From: Arachnopeziza araneosa
Taxonomy: Eukaryota; Ascomycota; Leotiomycetes; Helotiales; Arachnopezizaceae
Length of the DNA stretch: 64,000 nucleotides
Direction of reading: 5' to 3'
Assembly (NCBI GenBank): GCA_003988855.1
Contig: QYAI01000009.1
Location: forward strand, 248,001 to 312,000
Shown: positions 31,754 through 43,222 of the stretch, in pieces
Position numbering within the stretch: position 1 is the first letter of the stretch
Layout: every line of letters begins with the position of its first letter
The notes under the pieces: model-generated
Seen by the model: only the letters and a program-made list of their open reading frames with translations
Databases searched by the model: none
Told to the model about the DNA's origin: nothing
Program-made: the position numbers and the translations under genes

Positions 31754-32860
31754 CTAGCTTTCTCCATCTTGCACTGCACTCTTGGTGCCCACTTCCTTTC
31801 CCTTCTCAGACGTTTTGGGCGCGTTCTTCGACCCTCCTCTATTCCCTTTCAGACCCTTGCCCATTGGTACCTTCTTGTTCCTCAAATGTTGTGGTAACTG
31901 ACCAACTGGCTCTCCCTCCTCCCACAAAAGCCCAACGTCCTGTTTCCTTCCTACAACTTTTTGAAAATACTGGGTCGACAATACCCCATTCTCATCACCC
32001 TCTGTTAAAACCACGCCATTTTCACTTAACCACCACAAAGTTCCATCCTCTAAACTCTTCTTCGTATCCACATAAATCAAGAGCTCGGCATCTGCCCTCA
32101 TACCACTGATTACACCTTTCTTATCCTCGGGTAGACCTGTGCTGAAGTGGATGTGATTCCTCCCCATCTTTTTCAAACCTCCGCTCTCTACAATGCTCTG
32201 GTAAACCCCGAAATAAGTCCCGTGGACCACGATCTCAGGCACATTCCCAGCTTCCAGAGTAATTGGGATATAGACAGCAGCGGAATCAAGAGCGATACTG
32301 TGGCCTTGATTGGCACGAATGACCCAGTCTGACGGCTCCTCCGAATTCAGCTCAGGTGGTGAAGAGAGAGCTGGGTTAGCTTTCAAAGAGAAGCGTTGTT
32401 TAGCGTTGTCAGTTACAGCGGTGCGGATATCAGCAAAGGTTACGTTGAGAGATTTTAGTCTCTGCCATTTCATCTATGACGAGTTAGAAATGACTCTGAA
32501 CTATTCATGAATCATACTTACAACTTGGTCTAATCTTGCGAATCCTTCAGCATCGAGTTTTAAACCCGCATCCTCGGCAGCGTGTCGAAGTAATTTTGAG
32601 AGCGCTTTTGAGATGGCGACTTCACGATTCATTTCTCCACCTTTTCCTCCACCGGATCTTTCACCTCGGCCACCTCGGCGTCCTCCTCCTCCTCCTCGTC
32701 TAGCTTGCGGTTCATTAATATCGATTTCATCTGCCATGTCGGCGAGCTCGCTTGCTGAAGGCATCCTTGAGGTTTTTTGATGGGTTTGTCCTCGGATGAA
32801 AGTTGAGTTTCTTTTGAAACTCTTGAAAAGTGTGAAGTTAAGAAGAGGGCTCTTTAGCAT
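31754..32860 (-). CDS. TPT1: tRNA 2'-phosphotransferase TPT1/KptA
   Basis: Exons complement(32522..32860) and (31754..32473), 48-nt intron, give 352 residues from the first ATG, or 320 from the second in-frame ATG at 32764. TPT1 removes the 2'-phosphate left at the tRNA splice junction by fungal ligase, transferring it to NAD+. The catalytic Arg-His-Arg-Arg tetrad is intact: Arg92-His93 in KLLRH, Arg166 in IRANQGHS and Arg239 in GMRADAELLIYVD. The HGT and RNHIHFS motifs are present. A glycine/arginine-rich insert (about residues 55-75) precedes the core. The C-terminus adds about 40 lysine-rich residues. The first 33 residues are basic, hydrophobic and free of acidic residues, like a mitochondrial presequence. 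Divergent F-box gene 38 bp away. Confidence 0.94.
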
Positions 32861-32898
32861 CCTTGTAGGAGAAATGGAAGGGGAGAGAGCATAATAAG
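32861..32898. promoter_or_regulatory. Very short divergent interval TPT1 / F-box gene
   Basis: Only 38 bases separate the outermost ATGs of two divergent genes. If the internal starts are used (32764 and 33004), the space grows to 239 bases, which is more realistic for a bidirectional promoter. Confidence 0.5.
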
Positions 32899-34385
32899 AT
32901 GGGTATCACGTGTTATCGGTTAGAGATGGAGTCACGCCGAACTTCATGCCTCTCACAGCCTCCCTCGATACCTACTCAGTACTTACCTGATGCGTCAAGC
33001 AATATGGCTGGAAACATCTTACCATACGAAGTCAAGAGACTAGTCTACAACTATCTTGATCTTGACTCCATAAAATCTTTGCGACTTGTATCTAAATCAT
33101 GGGGTGCTGTTGGAGCTGAATTGCTCTTGCTGCCTGATTTTGTTGTGAAGTCTTCCTCCTTGGATATTCCTCGACTCCTTGAAATTGGTAAAAATCCTAA
33201 CCTCGCCGAACAAGCGGTGAAAACCATCAAGACGCTCAAGTTTTGGAGTAACGATTGGGATCCCACTTATTTGAGAGCTATCCTTTGTAGCCGTCATGCT
33301 CAGTAATTCTATCCCTTTTAAATCTAAACTCAAACTTTTACCCTCCTCTTTCCATCTTGACATATGTCTAAAAAGGCTAGGCTAATTCCCGAGCCCATAG
33401 GGTGGCAGAGTATCAAATGGTCGACTTCGTCCCAAATCAAGCTGAACAAGCAGCACTCGACGAACTTGGGCTTGCTACCAGAACCAGGGCTCTGGACAAT
33501 GCTCAAGATGAAGATATTCTTGATTTGATCGATGCTATAGAACATGTGCCTCAAGTAACAGGGATTTGCTTTGTCTACTCGAACCCATTCAAGGGTAAAT
33601 TGTTGCGGAAAATATGGGACGAATACAGTCTCGAAGCCGTCAGACCTCAAGTCTTGAAAAAGGGACTCGATCGTTTTGTTAAGATAGTATATGCTGCTAC
33701 GAAGGCAGGAATGGGCATTCAGCAGCTATTTCATGAGCAAATACCCCCGGAGTTCTTCCTGCTCGAAAGTAGCGACGGGCTGCAATGTGACATCGTTCCG
33801 TACATTGCCAATCTGAGATCCTTGGCCTTTAACATTAACAACGCTTACTCCAATACAACGGTTCAGTTCCAATCAAATGACCTTGCCTCCCAGAAGCTTC
33901 ATGAGATCCTATGCGCCTGTCCTCTCCTGGAGAGCTTGAAAATCAGATTTCTAACCACACAATACATACCATTAACTTTCTTACCTCCACAACCTTTTAA
34001 AAGTCTCCACTCCCTCATGATTTCTGGGGTCCGAATCGATCCCGTGCAGTGTATGAATTTCCTAGAGGGACATTCAAAAACGCTTACACGATTATCGCTG
34101 TCTGATTTTGCTTTGGATGCCATGTCAAAGGATTTGTGGATGCCATTCCTGGAAAATTTGAGAGATCGAGTTGGGTATGGGCTAGAAAAATTTCAGTTCT
34201 GTGGGCGATTGGACTTGTTGGGTTTTCAGCAGAGTATGGAGATTATACTCTGGCCTATCTATCAAGAAGATTGGACGGATTATAAAAGCCCTAGGACCTG
34301 GAGGACGAAAAGACTTGAAGACTTTGTTATTCGAGGTGGACCTTGGCCGTTTGGTGAAGAGCAGTATACGGATATCATCATATGA
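32899..34385 (+). CDS. F-box protein with degenerate leucine-rich repeats
   Basis: Exons 32899..33302 and 33401..34385 (98-nt intron) give 462 residues from the first ATG, or 427 from an internal ATG at 33004. The F-box lies near the N-terminus: ILPYEVKRLVYNYLDLDSIK then SLRLVSKSWGAVG, which binds Skp1 in SCF ubiquitin ligases. The rest contains spaced leucine-rich strands (ANLRSLAFNI, CPLLESLKIRF, FKSLHSLMISG, KTLTRLSLSDF), typical of the substrate-binding horseshoe of fungal F-box proteins. No substrate can be inferred. The internal ATG is the likelier start, because it puts the F-box right at the N-terminus and leaves promoter space for divergent TPT1. F-box genes of this kind are expanded and fast-evolving in filamentous fungi. 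Confidence 0.85.
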
Positions 34386-35695
34386 TTAGAGCAGGTCGCT
34401 TACAACAATGGTATTACGTTTGGGTGAATGACTTGAGCTGTAGCGATGTAATTTCTTGCTCTTCCAAAATATCACTTCCCACTTGCCCTTCTAAAGTATC
34501 ACTTCCCACTTGCCCTTCTAAAATATCACTTCTCACTTGCCCTTCTAAAATATCACTTCCCACTTGCCGATCTCTTCTTTCCATATCAGCAAAAATATTT
34601 AAGAATATATCACCATACTCAGATCGAAAGCGGCGGCTTAACTCCGGCGTATCTTTCCGAATCAACAGAGATAGTTTTAATTAAGTCAGAACGTTTCGTC
34701 AATGACACAAGTTTAGTGGCCGAGTGGATAGATGCTTCACGAGGCCGTCGACAACTAACTTGCTATACGCGGAAAAAACCCAACCCTCAGATCGACGAGG
34801 CTTGGGTTACCCAGACCACACCTGGCTAGGTGTGGTTATGGTTTTGCTATTTTTTCTTTCCATTTCTCGGCGCGCTTTTCAAGGTTGCTTTTTTTTGTCG
34901 CGAAAATGAAGGCAGTGGAGTCACAAAATCGAGGTGTCGATTTTTTTTGGTTTACATTTCATCTAAGCTAATTCTTCCTCATTTGACATGCCTCCTTGGA
35001 CTGGTTTCTACTCGTCCCGTCAAATGAACTCGGAGAATTCACAAACAGTATTGAGGACAAGAGATTCAATTATCGAAGTGAATTTTCGTTGAATTTCGCA
35101 ATAAAACCGAGCAGTCAAGAGCACTCCAAAAGCCCAGCAGATACCCCAATAATATCATCCACTCGAATAGCTTACGGGAATCCCACTAGAGTTTTAACCT
35201 TCAACCGACTCTATGGTGACTATAATTTTATTTATTGGTAATCAAATAAGAAGCTGCTTGAGCTTTAATATTGTTGCTCGCTTACGTTGCTCGTGCACCA
35301 GCAGCGGGTGTATTTGCATAGCTCCCTAGGTACGCAAGAAAAGAAGCTAGCTTGTAAAGAAATTAAGTTGTGTTACTGATTTAAAGCCGAAAACCGTCGG
35401 CTTTTGGCAACCCGCCTTATAAAATACTGGTGGTGTTTTTGGGCGAAGGTGGCAGCAGACTCTTACGTCTTGTAAATACAGTACCAGTAAACTTATTCAG
35501 AACATGAGTTGAATGTGCATAAAGTAATAAACATAAGAGGCGAAAAGATATGAAGTTTCACGAAAATGCTACAGCAGCTAGAAAAATCAAGATAATAGAC
35601 AAAATACTTTATCAAATTGGTGTTTATTGCAAAGGGGGTATCGTAATACAACACAACACGGATAAACATTCTCTAGACAATCTTATCTGTCGCCA
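34386..35695. other. Intergenic with minisatellite, about 1.3 kb
   Basis: AT-rich. It contains the 27-bp minisatellite (listed separately) and then a long stretch with only chance frames. A TAGTGGCCGAGTGGATAGATGC segment near 34715 resembles the D-arm of a serine or leucine tRNA, but no complete cloverleaf follows. Confidence 0.55.
34461..34568. repeat. 27-bp minisatellite, four copies
   Basis: Four adjacent 27-bp units (34461, 34488, 34515, 34542) differ at only a few positions; the consensus begins CTTCTAAAATATCACTTCCC and ends ACTTGCC. The period is nine codons, so both strands can be read as nine-residue repeats: plus SKISLPTCP, minus EGQVGSDIL. The minus frame (34414-34665) begins with TTG, not ATG, and is not supported as a gene. 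Confidence 0.95.
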
Positions 35696-36633
35696 TCACT
35701 CCTCAAAAAACCCGCCATCACTATCCATATCATCGTCAGGCTCCTGTTTATGCACAACTAACGAGGCACCAAACGCTTTGTTTTTTGCAAATCCCGTAGA
35801 TTTGCTCTTAGCTCCTGCCTCCTTTTCCACACGTTGAGCTCTTCGTTGTCGACGATTCAAACCAGTTAGGTCAATTGAGGGCTCCTGTGAGGATTTGACC
35901 TTGACAAACTTCTGGATAATGGGTCTTGGAGTTGTCACTGTAATTTTAGGCACTCTATTTCGTAGTTTATTTAACGTCCCATCTTCCATACACTTCTTTA
36001 CTTCGAACCATATGGGAGGTTTTGGTCTGGGATCTACAAAAACTTTGTGGAGTTCGTTCTCGCCAGACGTATCGTTCGGGGGGTAGAGACTGATGTATAT
36101 TTCACTCAGAGGGTGGTATTGTGTGTAATTGAGGTCCACTTCCGTGTCTTCCATCTGAGTTTTTAATTGTTCGACTTCCTCCGTCGATTCAGCACTCAGA
36201 AGACGTTTTCGAATCTTCTTGAGCTGCCTAGTTGCCTTCTGACGTTCTGACTCAAATTCAGCCATTGTAACTGGAGTCGTACAGATTACATACCGAAGAA
36301 TCTGACCATATGATACTTCTTGATCATTTTCTGTCTGATCTTCTCTGCTTCAGCCGAAGCCAATTCCTGTTGGTACATGGCAAGCGCACGCTCGTCCTCT
36401 ATCCGTACATTTGCAGGTAGGGTATCGGATCGCTCGAGTCTCCTAGTGACATCTCGTACACGTTTCTTGATAGCATTGACACTGGAAGCATGCGCCTGCT
36501 TTTTCAGAGCGGGGGGCTCAAATCTCCGAGGTTTCTTTGCAGGCTTAGGATGAGAACCTAAGACTTGGAGTTGTCGTGAAGCGTGAACTGCGCCGTTGGC
36601 ATCAGACTCCTGGTGTTTCCTTTTTGTCGCCAT
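35696..36633 (-). CDS. EFG1: rRNA-processing protein EFG1
   Basis: Exons complement(36294..36633) and (35696..36246), 47-nt intron, encode 296 residues. EFG1 is a nucleolar protein needed for 18S rRNA maturation (cleavages around site A0-A2) within the early small-subunit processome. Family marks: SVNAIKKRVRDVTRRLERSD near residue 50, IRQKMIKKYHMVRFFERQKA across the splice junction, and a central YHPLSEIYISLYP block. The junction at RFF/ERQKA was chosen over a nearby alternative because it restores the conserved FFERQKA motif. The tail is basic then acidic. The ATG at 36633 is preceded by a longer in-frame extension without a better start. Diverges from SEA4. Confidence 0.93.
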
Positions 36634-36818
36634 GTTGTCGTTGGAGTGCCAGAAAGAATTCAGCCTCGTCAAAAATTCCTTAGTTGGTGAAGATCGGAAA
36701 AGTGGGGGGGCCACCACCCTGGTCAACCTGTCACTGCCTCGCTGTTTGCATCCTCCAATCGGCAAAACTTCGCACCACCATACACCGCCTACTACTTTTG
36801 GAAGCATCGGGATTCAAA
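36634..36818. promoter_or_regulatory. Bidirectional promoter EFG1 / SEA4
   Basis: 185 bases between the divergent starts of EFG1 (ribosome biogenesis) and SEA4 (TORC1 pathway). A G7 run (36702-36708) sits near the middle. Co-regulation of these growth-related genes is plausible but not shown. Confidence 0.55.
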
Positions 36819-39800
36819 ATGGAGGCTCACAGGAGCTCCAACATCTTATCCGACTCAGACCAAAACGCCACATCCGAGGAAGTCGAATTGCCCTCTTCTA
36901 AGAGGGAGCACTGGACCCCCAGGATCAGGATGGATCGCAACGAGGGTATCGTGAGGTGGTCACCAAATCAGTCTCGAGATGAATTCATGACCTTCAACCT
37001 GAACAACAAAGTCGTCTCATTATACAAGGCGACAGGACAGGCCCAACCTGGCCGTTTTGATTACAGCAGGCTGTCGCGACACACAGAACTCCCAGCAGTC
37101 AATACCTATGATTGGTCTCCAACGATTCCAGGACTTGTGAGTGTTGGTACTGTCCAAGGCATTGTTCACCTACTGAGAGTTGACGATGGCTCACATGCAA
37201 GTATCACCTTGCCTCTAAAGCTACAACGCTGTGTCCAGTCTGTTGCATTCAATACCACTGGCCTGCTTGCTGTTGGATTGGACCGAGTTCGAAACGATTC
37301 TTGTTTGCAAATATGGGATGTGAACCAGCGATTAGCAGATTGGGATTCAAGCCGCCCAGGATGGAATGTCCCCGCCATGAACAACTTCGAGCCAAGAACG
37401 AGATTGGAAGGAAGTACCTCTGTTTCAAGCATTCGATTTTATGAAGATCAGCCCCAAAGTCTCATATGTGGAATCAGAGGCCAAAGTGTACGGGTTCACG
37501 ACATACGAGGTTAGTGATCATGCAATCCCTTTACTTCTAATATTTAACATGAAGATTTATAGATCCTAATTCGGCTGTCATTACTTTCCAAACAAAATGT
37601 AATAACAACGTTGCTATAGACTGGCTCGACACCAACTATTTCGCCTCGTCAACGCTCGACCAGCCCGGCTTGGTAGTTTGGGATCGCCGTGTGTCACAAC
37701 GGTCAGGAGCGTCCCCAGCATATTTGGAAGCACTTGATAGTAATGACGTGCCATGGGGAGCTGTACTTAATCTAAGGAAGGAAATCGATGTCAATGATGG
37801 CACCTTCATCAAGCAACTACGATATTCCAAAGAAGAGCGTGGCGTTCTTGGAATACTTTCGACAGGTGGCCAGCTTAGAGTCCTCAAGACACAAAAAGAA
37901 TATATCGAGTCCGATTCCGAGGATGATCTTCCTGGTAGCCCTGAGCTTCTTGAGATCCGAAAATCACTCGAAATTGAACGTCCTTACTTCGATCCTGACG
38001 CCAAGAAAAAGTCGGATCAGAGAATCGTATCATTTGACTGGCTGAATCTTGGAACGACTGATCTTCAAGGGCGAGTAATCGGATTGCGAGCGAATGGGGA
38101 ATTTGAGATTCTCCAGATGCCTGCCGCAACTGCCAACCAGCTTAGCTTGCTATTGCCTTGGAATGCACCTCAGCAACGTATGCTTTCCTCTCTCTTGGCT
38201 TGTGATTTGTGGTTTACTAACTAGCTATAGCTGGAGATCCATATATGACACTACCTATTTTCAAGGACCCAATCGAACGGGACACCATGATTGGCCCATT
38301 GGTTGCCTCTGCTATTAAAGCGGATGTCCCCCCATTTGGCCCTGAGCGATATAATACGTTAACGACTAAGGCTTCGTTGAGTGCGAAGGTAAAGAATTTA
38401 CTAGACTCTAGTGAAGATCTTCTTGAAGATATGCTTGCACCTAAGGACTCTGACGCTGGCAAAATAAAGGATGTTACAGGTGCGGTTCCTAAATCCCTTC
38501 TATCACTCGGTTTGTCGCAATGGACCCTCGACGGACTCCCTCTCAAAGCTTGTTCGAGTAGGGAAAGACATGATCAGATGCACTACGCATCCCGTCGCCC
38601 CATCCCAGCTTCTAAAGCTACCCATGATAAGTTGGACCATGTCATTCGGGATCGAACTGCGGCTGGGTATTTATTTGATTTTCAGCTCAATAAGACTATC
38701 GTTCCAGAGGATCCATGGCTCCAGGATGTTTGGGAGTGGATGGCTGGCGCTGAGGAAGCTGCGAAGGATGATAGAATGATTGCAATGCCCTTGGATCTGA
38801 GTTATATGGGGGTATATAGCATCTGGACTAATTCACTAGGTACTATTAAGTTTCCAGATATTGGGGGCTTGCTAACTTTGAATAGGCGAGAGACCAGAGA
38901 AACGACTTTTGCAAAGCACTCCCATTCCTGATAAGTCTCAATGGGAGGTCCTCATCGCGACTATCAACAAGCGGAATCGTCGTCCCACTTTTGATGCTGT
39001 TAAAACTGCCAAGCCGGAACACAGACAACTTTGCCTTGCTATTTGTGGCTTGTTGAATACACACGAGGAGTTGGAAAAGGATTTAAATACTCTGGTGAAG
39101 GAAGGAAGCTATACAGCTGCAGCAGCGTGGGCTTTGTTCCAAGGATATCCGAAACGTGCCGTGGAAATATTGAACAGTGGAAGCAACGACCTTGTCTTCG
39201 TAGCTATGGCTCTCGATATTAAGTTACAGAACAACGTCTCAGCCGCGCTGCCAAAAACCTCCTGGAGAAAGTCATTTGACGAAAATCCCAAGATGGCTAA
39301 CGATCCTTATCTCAAAGCAATTTACGGCTATCTCACCACTGGAGATTGGACTACTGTTGCTGATGAAACGTCTCTCCCACTCCGTCACCGAGTGGGCGTA
39401 GCTCTGAGACACTTTTCGGATGAGAAACTGACTAGTTGGCTTGAGAGGGAAATGGAAGAGGCTGTCAAATTCGGCGATATCGAAGGCATCGTTCTAGCTG
39501 GCGTCACAGAGAACATGGTAGAGATTTTTAGCAAATACGTCGAGAAGTTTGGCGACTACCAGACCCCGATTCTGGTAATTTCTACCTGCTACCCTCGATA
39601 CATTGATGATATTCGATGTACGGTCTGGCGGGGAAATTATCAACGACATCTTAACCGCTATAAGATGTACAAACTGCGTGCTGCCTTCGATAAAAAGTCA
39701 GCACGTCTTAGTGACGAGCGAAGCGGGCCTCCCGCAATTAAACCAGATCCAAGACAAGTCACAGTCCGCTGCTTGAATTGCGACGCTAATGAGTCCAATG

Positions 39801-40165
39801 ACCGTACGAACCCAGGATCTGGCTCCACTGCCACTGCTGGTCAGTGGACTATTACACTAGATAGACGGAACCCTCTTGCGGCCACGGGCATCAATGCTGG
39901 TCTCTGCTGTCCTCGCTGCGGTGCCCATCTCAAACGCTGTGCAGTTTGCATGGAATACGTTGGCGTTCCACGTTCTGACCGTCCAGAGCTCAGCTCTGAC
40001 CCCGTCATTCGCAATCAAGCTAAACGTGCGTCCTTTTGCTTGAAATGTAAACATGCTATGCATTTTGACCATTCTCAAAGATGGTTCTCACACTTCTTGG
40101 AATGTCCAATTGAAGAATGCGGATGCCATTGCGATGAGCAGAGGCAGGATCCTGATATAAGATAG
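36819..40165 (+). CDS. SEA4: SEA/GATOR2 complex subunit SEA4 (MIOS orthologue)
   Basis: Four exons, 36819..37509, 37563..38177, 38225..38839 and 38886..40165, give 1066 residues. SEA4/Mio is part of the vacuolar SEACAT/GATOR2 subcomplex that antagonises the SEACIT GAP and so promotes TORC1 signalling when amino acids are available. The N-terminal about 400 residues form WD40-type beta-propeller repeats (VNTYDWSPTIPGLVSVG, VQSVAFNTTGLLAVGLD, CLQIWDV, GLVVWDRR). A helical solenoid follows. The C-terminus has the Mio zinc-binding RING-like module: CCPRCGAHLKRCAVCMEY then CLKCKHAMHFDHSQRWF and CPIEECGCHC. Start ATG was set at the first ATG; the frame upstream begins with GTG. The acceptor of intron 2 is ambiguous by six bases (38224 or 38230), both in frame. 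Confidence 0.94.
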
Positions 40166-40929
40166 GTTGAATGTCCACAAGTGCTTGGTAGATTTGCATG
40201 GGATCGTGACGAACGCCTTCTATAATTTTTCCGATTATTTCAGGCGTTTGAAAACCTAGGAGATAGCATTAGTGGCGTTTAGAACAGGAGAGATACCCAA
40301 GTCTTTGTAGATTAGAAGCCAAGATCGTAATTTCTCAATTGATTCTTTATATACTACTTGATTAGGCTGTATAAGAGTGCCGGTGGCTGTGAACCATCTA
40401 TGAAATAGTTTTATTTCACTTTATTGAAGTTTTTTGTATCCGTCAACATATCTATATTACTAAGTCTCCAAGTATAACAAGTAGTTTATCAAAGATTCCG
40501 AAGTCATGGTACTCTGAATTGCCTTGTGGACATCCAAGATGAGAAAGTGTCTCGTGTCTCTTCGGCACTCACATAATACTAACTAATAGGGGGTGTGAGA
40601 AAGTATAGCTCTACCACAAGGTAGCTTTGGAGAGACCGTTTCTAACAGATCAGTCCGCGCAAGTAATTTTCCTTCTCTAATCTCGACGAAACCATCTCAA
40701 AGACCTTACAGCAGCTCGAAAGAGATAGACTCTGAACATCTAATTCGTACAGTCACTCTATAAGTAAACGCCTATTTTTGTATGTTGTAGATATTGATTA
40801 AGGAGGCTAAAATGGAAGCGCACCGCTATTATTAAAACCTTTATGAGCTATTCGAACAAGCAATATTTATACATGACCATCTAATTCTTTGTATATTTCC
40901 ACGTTTCCACGCCGGCAAGACTCTAGCCT
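40166..40929. other. Intergenic between convergent SEA4 and MFS genes
   Basis: 760 AT-rich bases with both 3' ends. No frame or repeat of note. Confidence 0.5.
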
Positions 40930-43222
40930 CTATTTACTCAGCCTCTTCTCTCTGATGAAAGTAGCACTCACTAATGACAAACAGATAATCCCAATACTCA
41001 AACCAAAACTTGCATTCGTTGCCAATTGGTAGCACCGTTGAACAATTGCCCTTGTTGCAGGTTCCAGCGTCTGGATATAATCCAAACTCTGTCTAACCTT
41101 CTCCTCAATATCATTTGCCTCATTCCCGCTTCCCAGACCTGCCCTTAGTCGAGTTCTCAAGCTCTGCTGAATCACAGCGGCCGAAAAACTAACTCCAACC
41201 ACACTCCCTAGTGAGCGGAAGAGATACGTACAAGCTGTAGCAATTGCTTGATCTTTGGGATCGGCATTAGCAATGACGTTAATCAACGTGGTTGTTACGG
41301 CTGATCCTGAGCCGAGCGCAGCAAGGCCGAAGCCGGCGATGATGCCCCAGGAGAAGTCGAAGACGAGGCCAGAGAAGAGAAAGATAATAATGCTGCCTAC
41401 CACGGAAAGAGCAAGGCTGATAATCGTAAGCCAGTAATATCTACCCGTCCTCTTCATGACTATGCCACTGAACAAAGAGCCTGTAACCGAGCACGCCAGG
41501 ACAGGAATAAGACGGACTCCAGCGCCTGTAGCAGATATACCATCAACCGCCTGGAAATATAGAGGTACATAAAAAATAATGCCCATGTATGCGGAGAGTG
41601 AGAAGAAGTTACAAAGGTAGCTGGCGAAGAGAGAGCGCTCAAATATTATATGCCCTGGTGCAAATGGGTGAGAGGCGACCTTGATTTCGATGAAGAGAAA
41701 GATGGCAAACAGAGGAACGGATATACTGGCGAAGATGATAGTATATTTGTCGGACCACTAGAGACCCGAGTTAGTATCCGAACTGCTCTATCTCATCTTT
41801 TGAGAGAGAAAATCAGAAAACAAATGAGCCGGGGATCCTCACGCTAATGTTACTCCCTCTGTCAAGACCAACGAGGAGGGCGAAAACGGCAGTTATGAGA
41901 GTGAATGCTCCCAAGAAATCGACGCGACGGAGTTTTTCAAGCCACTAGATCGCCGGAGAATTAGCAGGATTTTATCAAATTGTGGTTAGGAATGAGTGTA
42001 GAGTGGAAACTTGCTAGAAATGGTTGCGTCAAGGAGACACATCATAATGTCATTGTCGACAAGAAAGAGGAGAAATAGAACAGCTGAGAATGGATCGTTT
42101 GAGATCTCTCGTGGAAAAGGAGAAAGATCAAAGAGTAGAGTTTGAGGATGCTTACATGTGTATCGTCTGGTTTGGGGAGGTCAAGAACGAAGTAGACGAC
42201 AAGTGCGGCTATCATGGTAATTGGGAACTGGCCTATGAATGCCCTACTCCGAGTTAGCATGCGAGTTTCGATGAACAGAAAGAATCACCATCTCCAACCA
42301 ATCGAGTCCGAAAGGATCCCTCCCAAAGGCGCTCCAAGAGAAGCCCCAAAGGCAAAGACAATATTCATATATCCTTGCCATGTTCCACGGTCTCTCAATG
42401 CTGCCTGCGCATTAGTATGCACTTTCGCTATAACATTGGGCATAGTCCAGAGAGCTCTCACGACCGAATCTAGAGCTTTTTGGCTCTCTGGGACAAGCTG
42501 CTAGTCGCATGAGAGGGAGACTTACGAATGATATCGCTAAACAAAATGCTAACCACCGTCGTCATTCCCCCACCTCCAATGCCGGCAAAGGCTCTTGCAG
42601 CAACCAACTCGTTCAGATTCCGCGCAATCCCACAGAAGAGACAGCCTAAGCCAAAGACCGTATACGCAAAAATCAGACATGGCTTCCTCCCAAAAATATC
42701 ACTGAGTTTGCCATACAACGGCTGAATGCTTGTGAGAGTCAAGAAATAGCTACTCCAATCAGCGTGCTGCCTTTTCGCAACATAGCAGCCACAACAGAAA
42801 GCAAAGACAGATGAAAGAGGAGGGCCACAACTCACGAAGCAGCAATCCAGTTCGTGTTGTTCAACGCTTTCAAATCGCTCCCAATCCTTCCATAACTACT
42901 CGCAATGATAGTTTGATCAGCTGCACTAAGCAAGACCTAAGCTTTGGTTAGCAGCGCCCTCTCGTTCCTTCTGGGTTTGCTTGAAAGATGCCATGGAAGG
43001 AGAACTGACGCCGATGGCCACTGCTGGAAACAAAATGTGCATCCGTTTTGCTACATCGGGATTGCCTTCAAACAAAGGGTTTTCCTCCCTAGCAGAGGCG
43101 GTTGAGGCAGCGTCGTTCTCTACATCGGCCGAGACTCTGTCGGGCGTGGAGGTTGTGATGGGTTTGGGTGTGCTATTGCTCAGGAGAGGACTGCGCTCGG
43201 TGGGCTCATTAAAGGCAGTCAT
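40930..43222 (-). CDS. MFS transporter, vacuolar basic-amino-acid (Vba) / DHA type
   Basis: Seven exons, complement(43010..43222, 42836..42936, 42526..42749, 42289..42400, 42156..42243, 41843..41944, 40930..41757), give 555 residues; all six introns (45-211 nt) keep frame. It is a 14-helix-type major facilitator. Visible motifs: motif D1-like LLSAADQTIIASS in helix 1, motif A GKLSDIFGRKP in loop 2-3, and motif C-like GASLGAPLGGILSDSIGWRW in helix 5, the hallmark of drug/H+ antiporters. The N-terminal PTERSPLLS (a dileucine/acidic vacuolar-sorting type signal) and the RDRGTWQGYMNIV loop match fungal vacuolar basic-amino-acid transporters Vba1-3. Substrate (Lys, His, Arg or a drug) is inferred, not shown. 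Confidence 0.9.

Noticed and set aside
34414..34665. Minus-strand frame reading the minisatellite as EGQVGSDIL repeats
   Set aside because: It starts with TTG after an in-frame stop shortly upstream and has no ATG upstream; noted as a repeat instead of a gene.
34715..34820. tRNA-like segment (TAGTGGCCGAGTGGATAGATGC)
   Set aside because: It resembles the D-arm of serine or leucine tRNAs, but no matching acceptor stem, anticodon arm or TTCRA loop was found downstream.
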